A DNA stretch of 64,000 nucleotides from Winslowiella toletana (GTDB lineage Bacteria > Pseudomonadota > Gammaproteobacteria > Enterobacterales > Enterobacteriaceae): positions 992,001-1,056,000 of the forward strand of contig NZ_CP134152.1 of the NCBI RefSeq assembly GCF_032164335.1. Direction: 5' to 3'. Position numbers and translations under genes: made by a program. Below, piece by piece: positions 47,006 to 55,253 of the stretch. Under the pieces are notes generated by a model. It made no database searches. It was not told the origin of the DNA and saw only the letters and a list, made by a program, of their open reading frames with translations. The stretch's first letter is position 1. Each line of letters begins with the position of its first letter.

Positions 47006-47986
47006 ATGAAAATAGGATTAGTTTTAAGTGGTGGTGATGTCAGTGGGATGAATAACTTTCTATTTCAGATTAACAGAATGACAGAATCTGAAATTGTAGT
47101 TTTTGATGGCGGTATTAATGGCCTGATCGCTAACCGCTGCAAAGAGATATCACGCCGGGACCTGGTGGATTTATCAATCTCTTCTGTACCGTTAATATCC
47201 TCCGGCCGTAAAGAAGATAAGTGTAAAAAATCTGACTATGAAAAAATCGTCAAAAATATCCGTCAAAAAAAGTTAGATTGTTTGATTATGGCTGGAGGAG
47301 ATGGATCTTTTCAGTTTTTAAAAGTACTGAGTAATTATGGTGTGAACTGCTACGGCGTCGGCATGACAATTGACAATGACATTATCGGCAATAGTTATAC
47401 GATTGGATTTTCCACTGCGTGTGAGCAGGTTATCAGCGAAGTGGAGAAACTACGCAATACCGGACGTGGCTTGCCGGGGCGTATATTTATGATTGAATTA
47501 TTGGGCGGTTACTGTGGTGAACTGACTTTACAGGCTGCACTAAAAAGTAATTCAGACATAGCGTTGATCCCCGAATCACCATGGGATATTGATGTTTTGG
47601 CTGACAGGATTAAACGTAAAATCGACAGCCAGAATAGCGTGATTATCTTATGCTCTGAAGGATATACCAAAGAGTATACTCCCGGCTTTCAGGGGGCGAT
47701 CGATACCATGATAGGCAAACTTGAGCATAAGATTGGTATCAGAATCAGAAAAACCATTCTTGGCTATGGTCTACGTAACGGCACGCCGACCGGCGAAGAG
47801 ATAATACAAGGCGCTATTCTGGCAGAAGAAGTGGTCAGGTGTATTAATAGCGGTCTGACGAATAAGATTATTGTTATTAATAATAATAATAAAGCAATAC
47901 CGATCGACCTTGAAAATTCCGACAAACGTTTAGTGAACAAAGAGAGCAATCTCTACAAACTGGCTAAAGTAAATAACCTTATCTGA
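47006..47986 (+). CDS. PfkA-family sugar-phosphate kinase
   Basis: First gene of the operon, 326 residues, about the length of bacterial 6-phosphofructokinase. PfkA landmarks appear in order: GGDVSGMN (9-16), SSGR (65-68), GGDGSF (97-102), catalytic TIDND (121-125), ELLGGYCGELT (164-174) and CSEGY. GGDG indicates ATP rather than pyrophosphate as donor, although the residue before TIDND is Met120, where ATP enzymes usually have Gly and PPi enzymes Lys. One of the two N-terminal effector-site arginines of PfkA appears replaced by Phe. I infer it phosphorylates a ketose 6-phosphate at C1, giving the aldolase its bisphosphate substrate. It is unlikely to be the housekeeping PfkA, being divergent and inside a PTS operon. 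TGAGGT precedes the ATG. Confidence 0.85.
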   Translation: MKIGLVLSGGDVSGMNNFLFQINRMTESEIVVFDGGINGLIANRCKEISRRDLVDLSISSVPLISSGRKEDKCKKSDYEKIVKNIRQKKLDCLIMAGGDGSFQFLKVLSNYGVNCYGVGMTIDNDIIGNSYTIGFSTACEQVISEVEKLRNTGRGLPGRIFMIELLGGYCGELTLQAALKSNSDIALIPESPWDIDVLADRIKRKIDSQNSVIILCSEGYTKEYTPGFQGAIDTMIGKLEHKIGIRIRKTILGYGLRNGTPTGEEIIQGAILAEEVVRCINSGLTNKIIVINNNNKAIPIDLENSDKRLVNKESNLYKLAKVNNLI

Positions 47987-47995
47987 GGTGTGAAT

Positions 47996-48286
47996 ATGCT
48001 TAAAGTACTCTGCGTGTGTGGTTGTGGTCTGGGCTCTAGTTTTGCTATTGAAATGAGCGCAAAATCTGTTTTACAAAAATTATGTATTGATGCTGATATC
48101 GATCACACCACGGTATCAGAAGCATCATCCTATAAATATGACATTATTCTTACCCAAAAAATGTTCGCCGATATTCTGACATCAGATGCGAGTGAAGAAG
48201 AGAAAAGAAGGGTAATCATATTAAATAAACTCACTGATAAAAAAGAAATAGAAGAAAAAATCCTCGCTTATATGAATTCAAACTGA
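47996..48286 (+). CDS. PTS IIB component, ascorbate (UlaB/SgaB) type
   Basis: Cytoplasmic phosphocarrier of 96 residues. The P-loop CGCGLGSS carries the phosphorylated cysteine, predicted Cys8, at the position of UlaB Cys9; Cys6 and Cys10 flank it. The ATG at 47996 is preferred over a GTG six bases earlier, because GAGG then has a 7-base spacer. It starts 9 bases after the kinase gene and precedes IIC. The family is annotated for L-ascorbate, but no Ula catabolic enzymes (UlaD, UlaE, UlaF, UlaG) are present. Confidence 0.9.
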   Translation: MLKVLCVCGCGLGSSFAIEMSAKSVLQKLCIDADIDHTTVSEASSYKYDIILTQKMFADILTSDASEEEKRRVIILNKLTDKKEIEEKILAYMNSN

Positions 48287-48300
48287 CAATGAGGTGGTAA

Positions 48301-49638
48301 GTGGACGCAATTATTCATTTTATCGTGAAAGACTTTCTCGGCCAGGCTTCAATACTTATTGCTTTAATCGCTATGCTGGGTCTTATCCTGCAAAAAAAAT
48401 CTGTCGGTAAAACGGTAGAGGGGACTTTTAAAACTCTGCTTGGTTTTTTGATCATGATGGCCGGTATTAATATCATCGTCGCGGCCTTAACATTCCTGAA
48501 CGATATCTTTACCAGTGGTTTTGGTATGCAGGGATACATCACGGATGTGGCGGCAATTGCCGGAGTGGCAAATCGTGAGCTTGGATCAGAGGTCGCACTG
48601 ACGTTACTGGTGATTTTTGCTGTTAACATCATTATTGCGCGTATTACTCCGTTCAAATATATCTTTCTCACCGGTCAGGCATTGTTGTGGATGGCGACCA
48701 TCGGCACAGTGATTGGCTATAAGGCCGGGCTGACAGGTGCAACGCTGATTCTTACCGGCGGCATCTTCGGGGGCATTATGGCGGTATTGATGCCAGCCAT
48801 TGCCCAGCCAATCGTTCGCAAGATCACCGATTCTGATGATGTTGCCCTTGGGCACTTCTGCACCATCGGCTATCTGGTTCAGGCGGCTGTAGCTCGCGCC
48901 ATTGGTAAGAACTCCCGTTCGACTGAAGATCTGGAACTGCCGGATAACTTCAAGTTCTTGCAGGATACCTATTTATCAATGGCGGTCATTATGGTGCCGA
49001 TGTATATCATTCCTGCTATTTTTGCCGGACCGGAATATATTGCGCAATTCTCGGGCGAAACCAACTACATCATGTATTCATTTATGCAGTCGATGCAGTT
49101 TGTTGCCGGAGTATTTGTTCTCTATAGCGGCGTACGTTTACTGCTCAACGAGCTGGTACCGGCGTTCAGAGGAATTGCGATGCGGCTGGTCCCAAATGCA
49201 AAACCTGCGCTCGATTGCCCGGTGCTGTTCCCTTATGCACCTAACGCGGTAATTGTTGGTTTCCTTGCCACCACTGTTGGTTCGATTATCGGCATGATTG
49301 TGTTCCCGATGTTCGGTCTCGCGATGATTCTGCCCGGACTGCTGACTAACTTCTTCGCTGGCGGAGCGGCCGGAGTATTTGGTAATGCGATGGGAGGACG
49401 TAAAGGGGCGATTATTGGTGGCGTGGTGCATGGACTCTTTATCACCTTGTTACCGGCAATGCTGGTTCCGTTACTGGAAACCTTCGGTTTTAAAGGCGTC
49501 ACCTTTAGTGATTCTGATGTTATCGGAACCGGACTGGTTCTCGGTCATGCTTTCCAGAATGACTGGCCATTCGTTATCGGGTTTATTGCCTTCGTAATAC
49601 TGATTGTCTGGTTCTCTAACCGAAAGCTAAGTAAATAA
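48301..49638 (+). CDS. PTS IIC component, ascorbate (UlaA/SgaT) type
   Basis: Sugar-translocating inner-membrane subunit, 445 residues (UlaA 465), with about ten to eleven hydrophobic segments. Family-like stretches are FVGLxGLxL-type N-terminus (IALIAMLGLILQKKS), TSGFGMQGY, DSDDVALGHFCTIGYL and FFAGGAAGVFGNAMGGRKGA. The start is GTG with GAGG 6 bases upstream. It is the substrate-determining part of the transporter; the family is built for an open or enol sugar acid but members with other substrates exist, and the adjacent kinase and aldolase argue for a hexose here. Confidence 0.9.
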   Translation: MDAIIHFIVKDFLGQASILIALIAMLGLILQKKSVGKTVEGTFKTLLGFLIMMAGINIIVAALTFLNDIFTSGFGMQGYITDVAAIAGVANRELGSEVALTLLVIFAVNIIIARITPFKYIFLTGQALLWMATIGTVIGYKAGLTGATLILTGGIFGGIMAVLMPAIAQPIVRKITDSDDVALGHFCTIGYLVQAAVARAIGKNSRSTEDLELPDNFKFLQDTYLSMAVIMVPMYIIPAIFAGPEYIAQFSGETNYIMYSFMQSMQFVAGVFVLYSGVRLLLNELVPAFRGIAMRLVPNAKPALDCPVLFPYAPNAVIVGFLATTVGSIIGMIVFPMFGLAMILPGLLTNFFAGGAAGVFGNAMGGRKGAIIGGVVHGLFITLLPAMLVPLLETFGFKGVTFSDSDVIGTGLVLGHAFQNDWPFVIGFIAFVILIVWFSNRKLSK

Positions 49639-49700
49639 TTTTTCATATTACTGACGGATATTGCCAGCAGGAAAATTCGATAAAGATATGAGGAGAATTT

Positions 49701-49973
49701 ATGTTTGCAAAGTTAAAGCAGCTGTTTAATCCCGAAAATTCCGCAGCAGAGCAGGATAACAATCATGAAGCGGAATTAATTTCAGCTGAATTAATTCAGC
49801 TTGAGTCAGGCTTACAGCATAACCCTGCTGATAATATGATTCAGAAGACATTAATGGTGAAATACAATCAAGCAGTAAAGGTCTATTCAGCTAATAAACA
49901 ATACCGTAACCGGGTTGATGACCTGTTCGTCAAAATGGATGAGCTAAGGAATATCATACGCAGAAATATATGA
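49701..49973 (+). CDS. Small protein of unknown function in the PTS operon
   Basis: 90 residues, not recognised. It is hydrophilic and probably all helical, with no signal peptide, membrane segment, cysteine or known motif (MFAKLKQLFNPEN start, VDDLFVKMDELRNIIRRN end). The ribosome site is strong (TGAGGAG) and spacing to IIA is 6 bases, so it is a genuine gene of the operon rather than a chance frame. It might be an accessory or regulatory partner of the transporter; that is only inference from position. Confidence 0.8.
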   Translation: MFAKLKQLFNPENSAAEQDNNHEAELISAELIQLESGLQHNPADNMIQKTLMVKYNQAVKVYSANKQYRNRVDDLFVKMDELRNIIRRNI

Positions 49974-49979
49974 GGTGAT

Positions 49980-50417
49980 ATGAGTATTAAAGCGTTCCTT
50001 TCACAGAACAAGACAATTCAGGTCGGAATGGACGCCGACTCATGGGGTGATGTTATTCAGCAAGCGGCAAAGCCATTAATTAGTGGTGGCTTTATCACTC
50101 CCGACTATCCACAGGCCGTAATTAATAACACTATCGAATATGGCGCTTACTATGTTTTTGATGAAGGTATTGCTATTCCTCATGCCAGACCCGAGTGTGG
50201 AGTAATCAGCGATTGTTTCAGTATGGTGACGCTCACCAGACCGATGTCAATTAATGGTAGCGATCCTGTGGATATTATCGTCATGTTTGGTGGTGTTAAT
50301 AGCGACTCCCATATAACTGAGGGAATTGCTTCGATAGTCGGCCTTCTGGAGCAGGAGGAAACGTTATCGCAAATCAGACGAGCCACAACAATTGATGAAA
50401 TTCTTGGGTTACTATGA
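49980..50417 (+). CDS. PTS IIA component, fructose/mannitol-ascorbate superfamily
   Basis: Cytoplasmic phosphoryl donor to IIB, 145 residues. The active-site motif IPHARPE places the phosphorylated histidine at His68, the same number as in UlaC. Together with the separate IIB and IIC genes it completes a three-protein enzyme II of ascorbate type. GAGG stands 4 bases before the ATG. The last 4 bases overlap the next gene (ATGA). Confidence 0.92.
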   Translation: MSIKAFLSQNKTIQVGMDADSWGDVIQQAAKPLISGGFITPDYPQAVINNTIEYGAYYVFDEGIAIPHARPECGVISDCFSMVTLTRPMSINGSDPVDIIVMFGGVNSDSHITEGIASIVGLLEQEETLSQIRRATTIDEILGLL

Positions 50418-50947
50418 AAATACTGATTTTAGTTAATGGTATACCGGCATCAGGTAAAAGTTCTGTTGCCAATAAACTGGCTGCTCACTTTAATTTTCCT
50501 GTGCTAAGTATCGATGAAATTAAAGAGCCTTTTATGGTTCAGTTTTCCGAGATTATTGACAGGAAATTAAATCGAAAACTTGGCTATGCCGCTTATGAAG
50601 CGATGTTCAATATCGTTAAGAGCTCCCCGCCTGATTCGGTATTTGTGATGGATGCCTGGTTTGGTTTTCGGGAAAAAACGATATTAGAAGATTATTTAGC
50701 GATCAGTGGCTGCCAGCGCGTACTGGAAGTCTGGAATAAGATCTCACCTGAGCGGGTTGCGCAACGTTATAAAAATCGTTGTGGTTGCCGTTTAAAAGGA
50801 CATCCGGGTGAAGAATATATTCCTGAACTAATTTCACTGGCGAAAGAAGCACTGCCGATGGCATTCGGTGACGTCTACACCCTTGATCAGGATAAAGAGT
50901 GTAGCGATGAAAATCTGATTGCATGGATAAAAGACCGTCTTAATTAA
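50414..50947 (+). CDS. P-loop kinase-like ATPase
   Basis: 177-residue protein with an N-terminal Walker A GIPASGKSS (residues 9-17) and a hydrophobic strand ending in Asp (SVFVMDAWF) that could be Walker B. Arrangement and size resemble the AAA_33 group of small kinases (gluconokinase-, chloramphenicol phosphotransferase-like). It overlaps IIA by 4 bases, so is translationally coupled. It may phosphorylate a sugar or intermediate of the pathway, or act on a nucleotide. The substrate cannot be read from sequence, and it is unusual beside a PfkA-type kinase in the same operon. Confidence 0.8.
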   Translation: MKILILVNGIPASGKSSVANKLAAHFNFPVLSIDEIKEPFMVQFSEIIDRKLNRKLGYAAYEAMFNIVKSSPPDSVFVMDAWFGFREKTILEDYLAISGCQRVLEVWNKISPERVAQRYKNRCGCRLKGHPGEEYIPELISLAKEALPMAFGDVYTLDQDKECSDENLIAWIKDRLN

Positions 50948-50989
50948 TTCTGATTTTCCATAAATTATCTCTGTATGAGGAGTTAACTA

Positions 50990-51901
50990 ATGAACAAAAT
51001 GACAACAGCAGAACGTCGTGGTTATCAAATGATTTGCGATGCTACAGGTTCAATGATGGTTGTAGCCTGCGATCAACGTGGTGGCATGCGCACGCTGTTA
51101 GCGGCAACGCCGGAAGAACAAGCTGGGATCAGTAATGAGACCCTGGGGCATACTAAATACGATATTACCCAATATCTGGCCGCCGAAGCGGGCTGCGTAT
51201 TGGTTGATCCGATTTGTGCGGTGCCTGGCATTATTGATGAAGGAGTAGTGCCGCGTAATACCGGGCTGCTGGTTGGTCTTGATGCTTCCGGCTGGGATAC
51301 TTCGCCACAAGGGTATCGTATCTCTAAAATGGTGGAAGGCATTAATGCGCGTAAGGTGCGCGAGTTGGGAGCCACCGGCGGCAAGATTATGATCTATTTG
51401 CGCACGGATACGCCTGCGGCTAACAGCGCTAACTTACAGACACTGCGCGATGTGATTGCCGATTTTGCCCGTGAAGATCTGTTCCTGGTGGTGGAGTTCC
51501 TGACCTATCCTCTGGAAAACGAAAGTAAGGAAGAGTACCAGCGCAAGATCCCACAGCTGATTCAGGATGGTTGCCAGGCCTGTATCGACTGTGGAGCCAA
51601 GGTATTGAAAATCCCTTATCCAGGAACTGAAGAAGCCTGCGCCAGAGTGACGGAAATTTGTGGTGATATTCCCTGGGCGGTGCTGTCTGCCGGGGTCGAT
51701 CACAGCACGTTCCTGAAACAGGTAGATATTTCGCTCAGCAATGGTGCTTCAGGGGTGATCGCCGGTCGTTCACTATGGAAAGACTGTATCTCTCTTGACC
51801 GCGAGGTTTCCCGTGAGAAGCTCTCTTCGATTGCAGTATCCCGCTTACGGGATATCCAGCAGCTGTTGATAAAATACAGGCAACAGCGGATTAGCGCCTG
51901 A
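50990..51901 (+). CDS. Class I ketose-bisphosphate aldolase, LacD/YihT family
   Basis: 303 residues. It aligns by eye with E. coli YihT and with LacD tagatose-1,6-bisphosphate aldolases: ACDQRGGMR near residue 26, VVEF near 167, KVLKIPYPG with the probable Schiff-base Lys207, and VLSAGVDHSTFL...GASGVIAGRSLW near 231-264. It would cleave a ketose 1,6-bisphosphate to dihydroxyacetone phosphate and glyceraldehyde 3-phosphate. The sulfosugar role of YihT is less likely, since no sulfoquinovose genes surround it. A TGAGGAG site precedes the ATG; a terminator follows. Confidence 0.87.
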   Translation: MNKMTTAERRGYQMICDATGSMMVVACDQRGGMRTLLAATPEEQAGISNETLGHTKYDITQYLAAEAGCVLVDPICAVPGIIDEGVVPRNTGLLVGLDASGWDTSPQGYRISKMVEGINARKVRELGATGGKIMIYLRTDTPAANSANLQTLRDVIADFAREDLFLVVEFLTYPLENESKEEYQRKIPQLIQDGCQACIDCGAKVLKIPYPGTEEACARVTEICGDIPWAVLSAGVDHSTFLKQVDISLSNGASGVIAGRSLWKDCISLDREVSREKLSSIAVSRLRDIQQLLIKYRQQRISA

Positions 51902-51913
51902 TTCGTGGATGTG

Positions 51914-51943
51914 AGCCTGACCTGCCGTGGTCAGGCTATTTTT
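51914..51943 (+). terminator. Rho-independent terminator of the PTS operon
   Basis: Nine-base-pair stem (AGCCTGACC / GGTCAGGCT) with a 6-base loop, then ATTTTT. It is 12 bases after the aldolase stop and closes the seven-gene unit. Confidence 0.92.
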
Positions 51944-52064
51944 GCATTTGTTTACTCTTAGTTGCCATGAAATCAGCCGTGCTCATTGAAACTGCGTCTT
52001 AAAGCCCCTATAACTGAAAGACAGGACAGAACACTCAGCAGTGATTACGGGGACAGGCGAGAAA

Positions 52065-52868
52065 GTGCGGAAGAAAACCTATGCCATGAGATACGTTGCA
52101 GGCCAGCCAGCGGAGCGAATTTTTCCGCCGGGCGCAATGCTGCATGTAGGTCAGGCACTCCCGCCCGGTGAGCCGTTACCGACCAATAACCGGCTGCGCG
52201 TGCTGGTGTGGAATATTTTTAAACAGCAGCGCGCCGACTGGTTATCGGTACTGCAAAACTTTGGTAAAGATGCACATCTGGTGCTGTTGCAGGAAGCACA
52301 AACTACGCCGGAACTGGTACAGTTTGCCACCACCCATTATCTCGCTGCCGATCAGGTTCCCGCTTTTGTCCTGCCCCAGCATCCCTCTGGCGTAATGACG
52401 CTGGCCGCGGCACATCCAATCTATTGCTGCCCGCTGCGTGAGCGCGAACCGTTGCTGCGGTTGTCAAAGTCCGCGCTGGTTACCGCCTATCCATTGCCCA
52501 CAGGGGAAATGCTGATGGTGGTGAATATCCATGCGGTTAATTTTAGTTTTGGTGTTGATGTCTATAGTAAACAGCTGGGCCCAATTGGTGAGCAGATCCT
52601 GCATCATAAAGGGCCGGTGATTATGGCCGGTGATTTTAACGCCTGGAGCCGTCAGCGTATGAATGCGTTGTATCGTTTTGCCCGCGAGATGACGCTGCGA
52701 GAAGTTCGTTTTACCGACGATCACCGGCGCAAAGCCTTTGGCCGGCCACTCGATTTTGTTTTCTACCGTGGAATGAATGTCGCAGAGGCTTCCGTCCTGG
52801 TTACCCGCGCATCCGATCATAATCCGCTACTCGTTGAATTCCATCCCGGCAAGCCTGAGCTTCTCTGA
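52065..52868 (+). CDS. yafD: Endonuclease/exonuclease/phosphatase family protein YafD
   Basis: 267 residues, close to E. coli YafD (266). The EEP fold is shown by [16 protein letters not shown], the metal-site motif GDFNAWSR and the terminal SDHNPLL. The substrate is unknown. GTG at 52065 is chosen since [15 protein letters not shown] aligns with the E. coli N-terminus and AGGCGAG lies upstream; a further GTG at 52041 is possible. It marks the return to E. coli gene order. Confidence 0.92.
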   Translation: MRKKTYAMRYVAGQPAERIFPPGAMLHVGQALPPGEPLPTNNRLRVLVWNIFKQQRADWLSVLQNFGKDAHLVLLQEAQTTPELVQFATTHYLAADQVPAFVLPQHPSGVMTLAAAHPIYCCPLREREPLLRLSKSALVTAYPLPTGEMLMVVNIHAVNFSFGVDVYSKQLGPIGEQILHHKGPVIMAGDFNAWSRQRMNALYRFAREMTLREVRFTDDHRRKAFGRPLDFVFYRGMNVAEASVLVTRASDHNPLLVEFHPGKPELL

Positions 52869-52951
52869 GGATGATTCGGGCCTGCCGTCAGGGCAGGCCG
52901 GTCACGTCTGCCCTGTTTTTAGAACAAACCAAAAACAGAGGAAACAGAGAT

Positions 52952-53719
52952 ATGGCAACGCAAAGTCACCACAACAACGTTGAGAAACAGTTTGGCGAAC
53001 GTGCCAGTGCATACCTGAGCAGTGCGGTGCATGCCAGTGGCCGTGACCTGCAGCGGCTGGCTGAGCGCCTGTCAGCCACCCCACAGGCGCGGGTGCTTGA
53101 CCTGGGATGCGGAGCCGGGCATGCCAGCTTTATCGCCGCTGAGCAGGTAAAGGAGGTGGTGGCTTATGACCTTTCGTCACAAATGCTGGATGTGGTAACC
53201 CAAGCGGCGCAGGAGCGTGGTTTAGCACATCTGACTACTCAGCAGGGATATGCCGAATCATTACCATTTGCCGACGGCGAGTTCGATATTGTGATTAGCC
53301 GTTACTCTGCGCATCACTGGCATGATGTCGGCCAGGCACTGCGGGAAACGAAGCGAGTGCTGAAACCGGGTGGCAGGGTAATTTTTATGGATGTCAGTGC
53401 GCCTGGTAGCGCGGTACTTGATATCTGGCTGCAAACGACAGAAGCACTGCGCGACACCTCTCATGTACGCAACTACTCTCCGGGTGAATGGCTGACGATG
53501 TTCACTGAAGCCGGTCTGGCGATCGCTGGTATTCTGCAGGATCGTTTGCAGCTGGAGTTCTCCAGTTGGATTGCGCGGATGCGCACGCCTGAAACGCTGG
53601 TTGCCGCCATACGCGCTTATCAACAATCCGCCTCCGACGAAGTGAAGCGCTATTATGCTTTAGAAGATGATGGCAGCTTCAGTTCTGATATTATTTTTAT
53701 CGAAGCTTATAAGCCGTAG
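52952..53719 (+). CDS. yafE: Class I SAM-dependent methyltransferase YafE
   Basis: 255 residues. Motif I LDLGCGAGHASF near residue 48, the acidic AYDLS and the post-motif GGRVIFMD are clear, of the UbiE/Methyltransf_11 type. The substrate is unknown. The ATG at 52952 has GAGGAAA upstream; the longer frame from 52871 runs through the intergenic region. Confidence 0.92.
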   Translation: MATQSHHNNVEKQFGERASAYLSSAVHASGRDLQRLAERLSATPQARVLDLGCGAGHASFIAAEQVKEVVAYDLSSQMLDVVTQAAQERGLAHLTTQQGYAESLPFADGEFDIVISRYSAHHWHDVGQALRETKRVLKPGGRVIFMDVSAPGSAVLDIWLQTTEALRDTSHVRNYSPGEWLTMFTEAGLAIAGILQDRLQLEFSSWIARMRTPETLVAAIRAYQQSASDEVKRYYALEDDGSFSSDIIFIEAYKP

Positions 53720-53754
53720 GGATGTTTACAGCGTGCGCGCCTGAAGTCAGGCAC

Positions 53755-53783
53755 AAAAAAGCCACTCGGTTGAGTGGCTTTTT
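53755..53783. terminator. Bidirectional terminator between yafE and mltD
   Basis: GCCACTC / GAGTGGC stem with a GGTT loop, flanked by six A on one side and five T on the other, serving both convergent genes. Confidence 0.92.
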
Positions 53784-53803
53784 ATTGGGTATAACGGAAC
53801 AAT

Positions 53804-55183
53804 TTAGCTATCAGGCGTGTTGCTGTTTTTAACAAACAGCGTCAGCTTATCGCCGGGCTGAATGTTTTTCGCATCACTGAGTACAGTATTCCAGCGCATC
53901 ACATCTTTGGCGTTAACGCCGTGACGTTTAGCAATGCTGCTAAGGGAATCCCCTTTCCGTACCTGATAAGTGATACTGCTGTTATTAGCCAGTTCGGTGC
54001 CTTTGCTACTGCCTGTGCTTAACGTCTGACCCGGTTTAATATTTGCGCCGCGCAAATTGTTCGCGCGCTGCAAATCTTTTACCGAAACGCCCAGTCGCTT
54101 CGCGATGCCAGATAAGGTGTCGCCGGAACGAACCTTGTAGCCACCGACATTGCTGCTGTTATCCGCCACCAGGGTGGGTTGAACCGCAGCGATGTCACCT
54201 GTCGCCAGTGAGTTACGCAATGTGGCAACATTCGACTTTGGCACCATAATATAATGGGGACCGTTTGGCGCTGTTGTTCCGCGTTTGTAACCCGTATTGA
54301 AGCTTTTCAGCTTGTTCAGTGACATGCCTGCCATCTCGGCAGCCTGTGTCAGTTCAATCTGCTGTCCTACTTCCACACGCGCCAATGCACGGCTTTCGTT
54401 CGGGGTCGGCAGTTTGATACCGTAACGCTTACTGTTCTTCAGGATTTCACCCAAAGCCAGCATTTTCGGCACATAGACCGTGGTTTCGCGTGGTAACGAT
54501 AAATTCCAGAAGTCGGTCGGTTTCCCGCGCGCTTTATTCTGTTTTACCGCTTTCATAACGCGGCCTTCACCACTGTTATAGGCTGCAACGGTCAGTAACC
54601 AGTCGCCGCCAAACATGTCGTTAAGGCGCTCCATCATATCCAGCGCAACCTTGGTAGATGCGACGATGTCACGTCGACCGTCATACCACTGGTTTTGTTT
54701 CAAACCATAATTACGCCCCGTAGCCGGAACAATCTGCCAGATGCCTGCGGCATTGGCGGATGACGTAGCGTGGGGGTCAAAAGCGCTCTCCACTATGGGT
54801 AGCAGTACCAGTTCCATCGGCATATTACGTTTTTTAATCTGCTCGACAATCCAGTACATATACGGCTCTGCCCGTAATGTTACATCGTGGAGATAGCTCT
54901 TGTTCTTCAGGTACTTCTGTTTTTGGTCACGGATCCGGGAATTTTCCGGAACCTCCATCTTCAGCTCGTCACTAATGAAATTCCAAAGATCCTGGTCTTC
55001 TGCGAGGCGGGTTCCATCATCCTGCCAACGCGGAGACAACATCCGATCTGAGTACTTTCCGTTTTCACCTTGACCTGCCGAAGACAGACTCTGTGCATGC
55101 TGTTCTGGGATGTTGGCATCATGCCTTGACGCCTGGCAACCCACCAGCAAGACTGAGGCGAGTAATATCGCTTTAGCCTTCAT
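53804..55183 (-). CDS. mltD: Membrane-bound lytic murein transglycosylase D
   Basis: Outer-membrane lipoprotein that cleaves peptidoglycan glycan strands to anhydromuramyl products. It has 459 residues with lipobox LVGC (Cys16), the SLT domain with catalytic Glu in LPIVESAFDP (near residue 130) and two C-terminal LysM repeats (YKVRSGDTLSGIAKRLG and TYQVRKGDSLSSIAKRHG). The start at 55183 gives the E. coli signal peptide MKAKAILLASVLLVGC; the 20 additional upstream residues are rejected, though the ribosome site is weak. Confidence 0.97.
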   Translation of the reverse strand: MKAKAILLASVLLVGCQASRHDANIPEQHAQSLSSAGQGENGKYSDRMLSPRWQDDGTRLAEDQDLWNFISDELKMEVPENSRIRDQKQKYLKNKSYLHDVTLRAEPYMYWIVEQIKKRNMPMELVLLPIVESAFDPHATSSANAAGIWQIVPATGRNYGLKQNQWYDGRRDIVASTKVALDMMERLNDMFGGDWLLTVAAYNSGEGRVMKAVKQNKARGKPTDFWNLSLPRETTVYVPKMLALGEILKNSKRYGIKLPTPNESRALARVEVGQQIELTQAAEMAGMSLNKLKSFNTGYKRGTTAPNGPHYIMVPKSNVATLRNSLATGDIAAVQPTLVADNSSNVGGYKVRSGDTLSGIAKRLGVSVKDLQRANNLRGANIKPGQTLSTGSSKGTELANNSSITYQVRKGDSLSSIAKRHGVNAKDVMRWNTVLSDAKNIQPGDKLTLFVKNSNTPDS

Positions 55184-55253
55184 GTGTGTGTCAATAGTTT
55201 GCTTAAAAGACGAGCAATCATACGTGGTCAGTCTGCACAACACAACCAGAATA

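Noticed and set aside
47996..50417. Naming the PTS as an L-ascorbate (ula) system
   Set aside because: The subunits are of that family, but none of the ascorbate catabolic genes is present, and the linked kinase and aldolase point to a hexose.
50990..51901. Sulfofructose-1-phosphate aldolase (YihT) assignment
   Set aside because: The family fits, but no sulfoquinovose transporter, isomerase or reductase genes are nearby, and a PTS is not used in that pathway.
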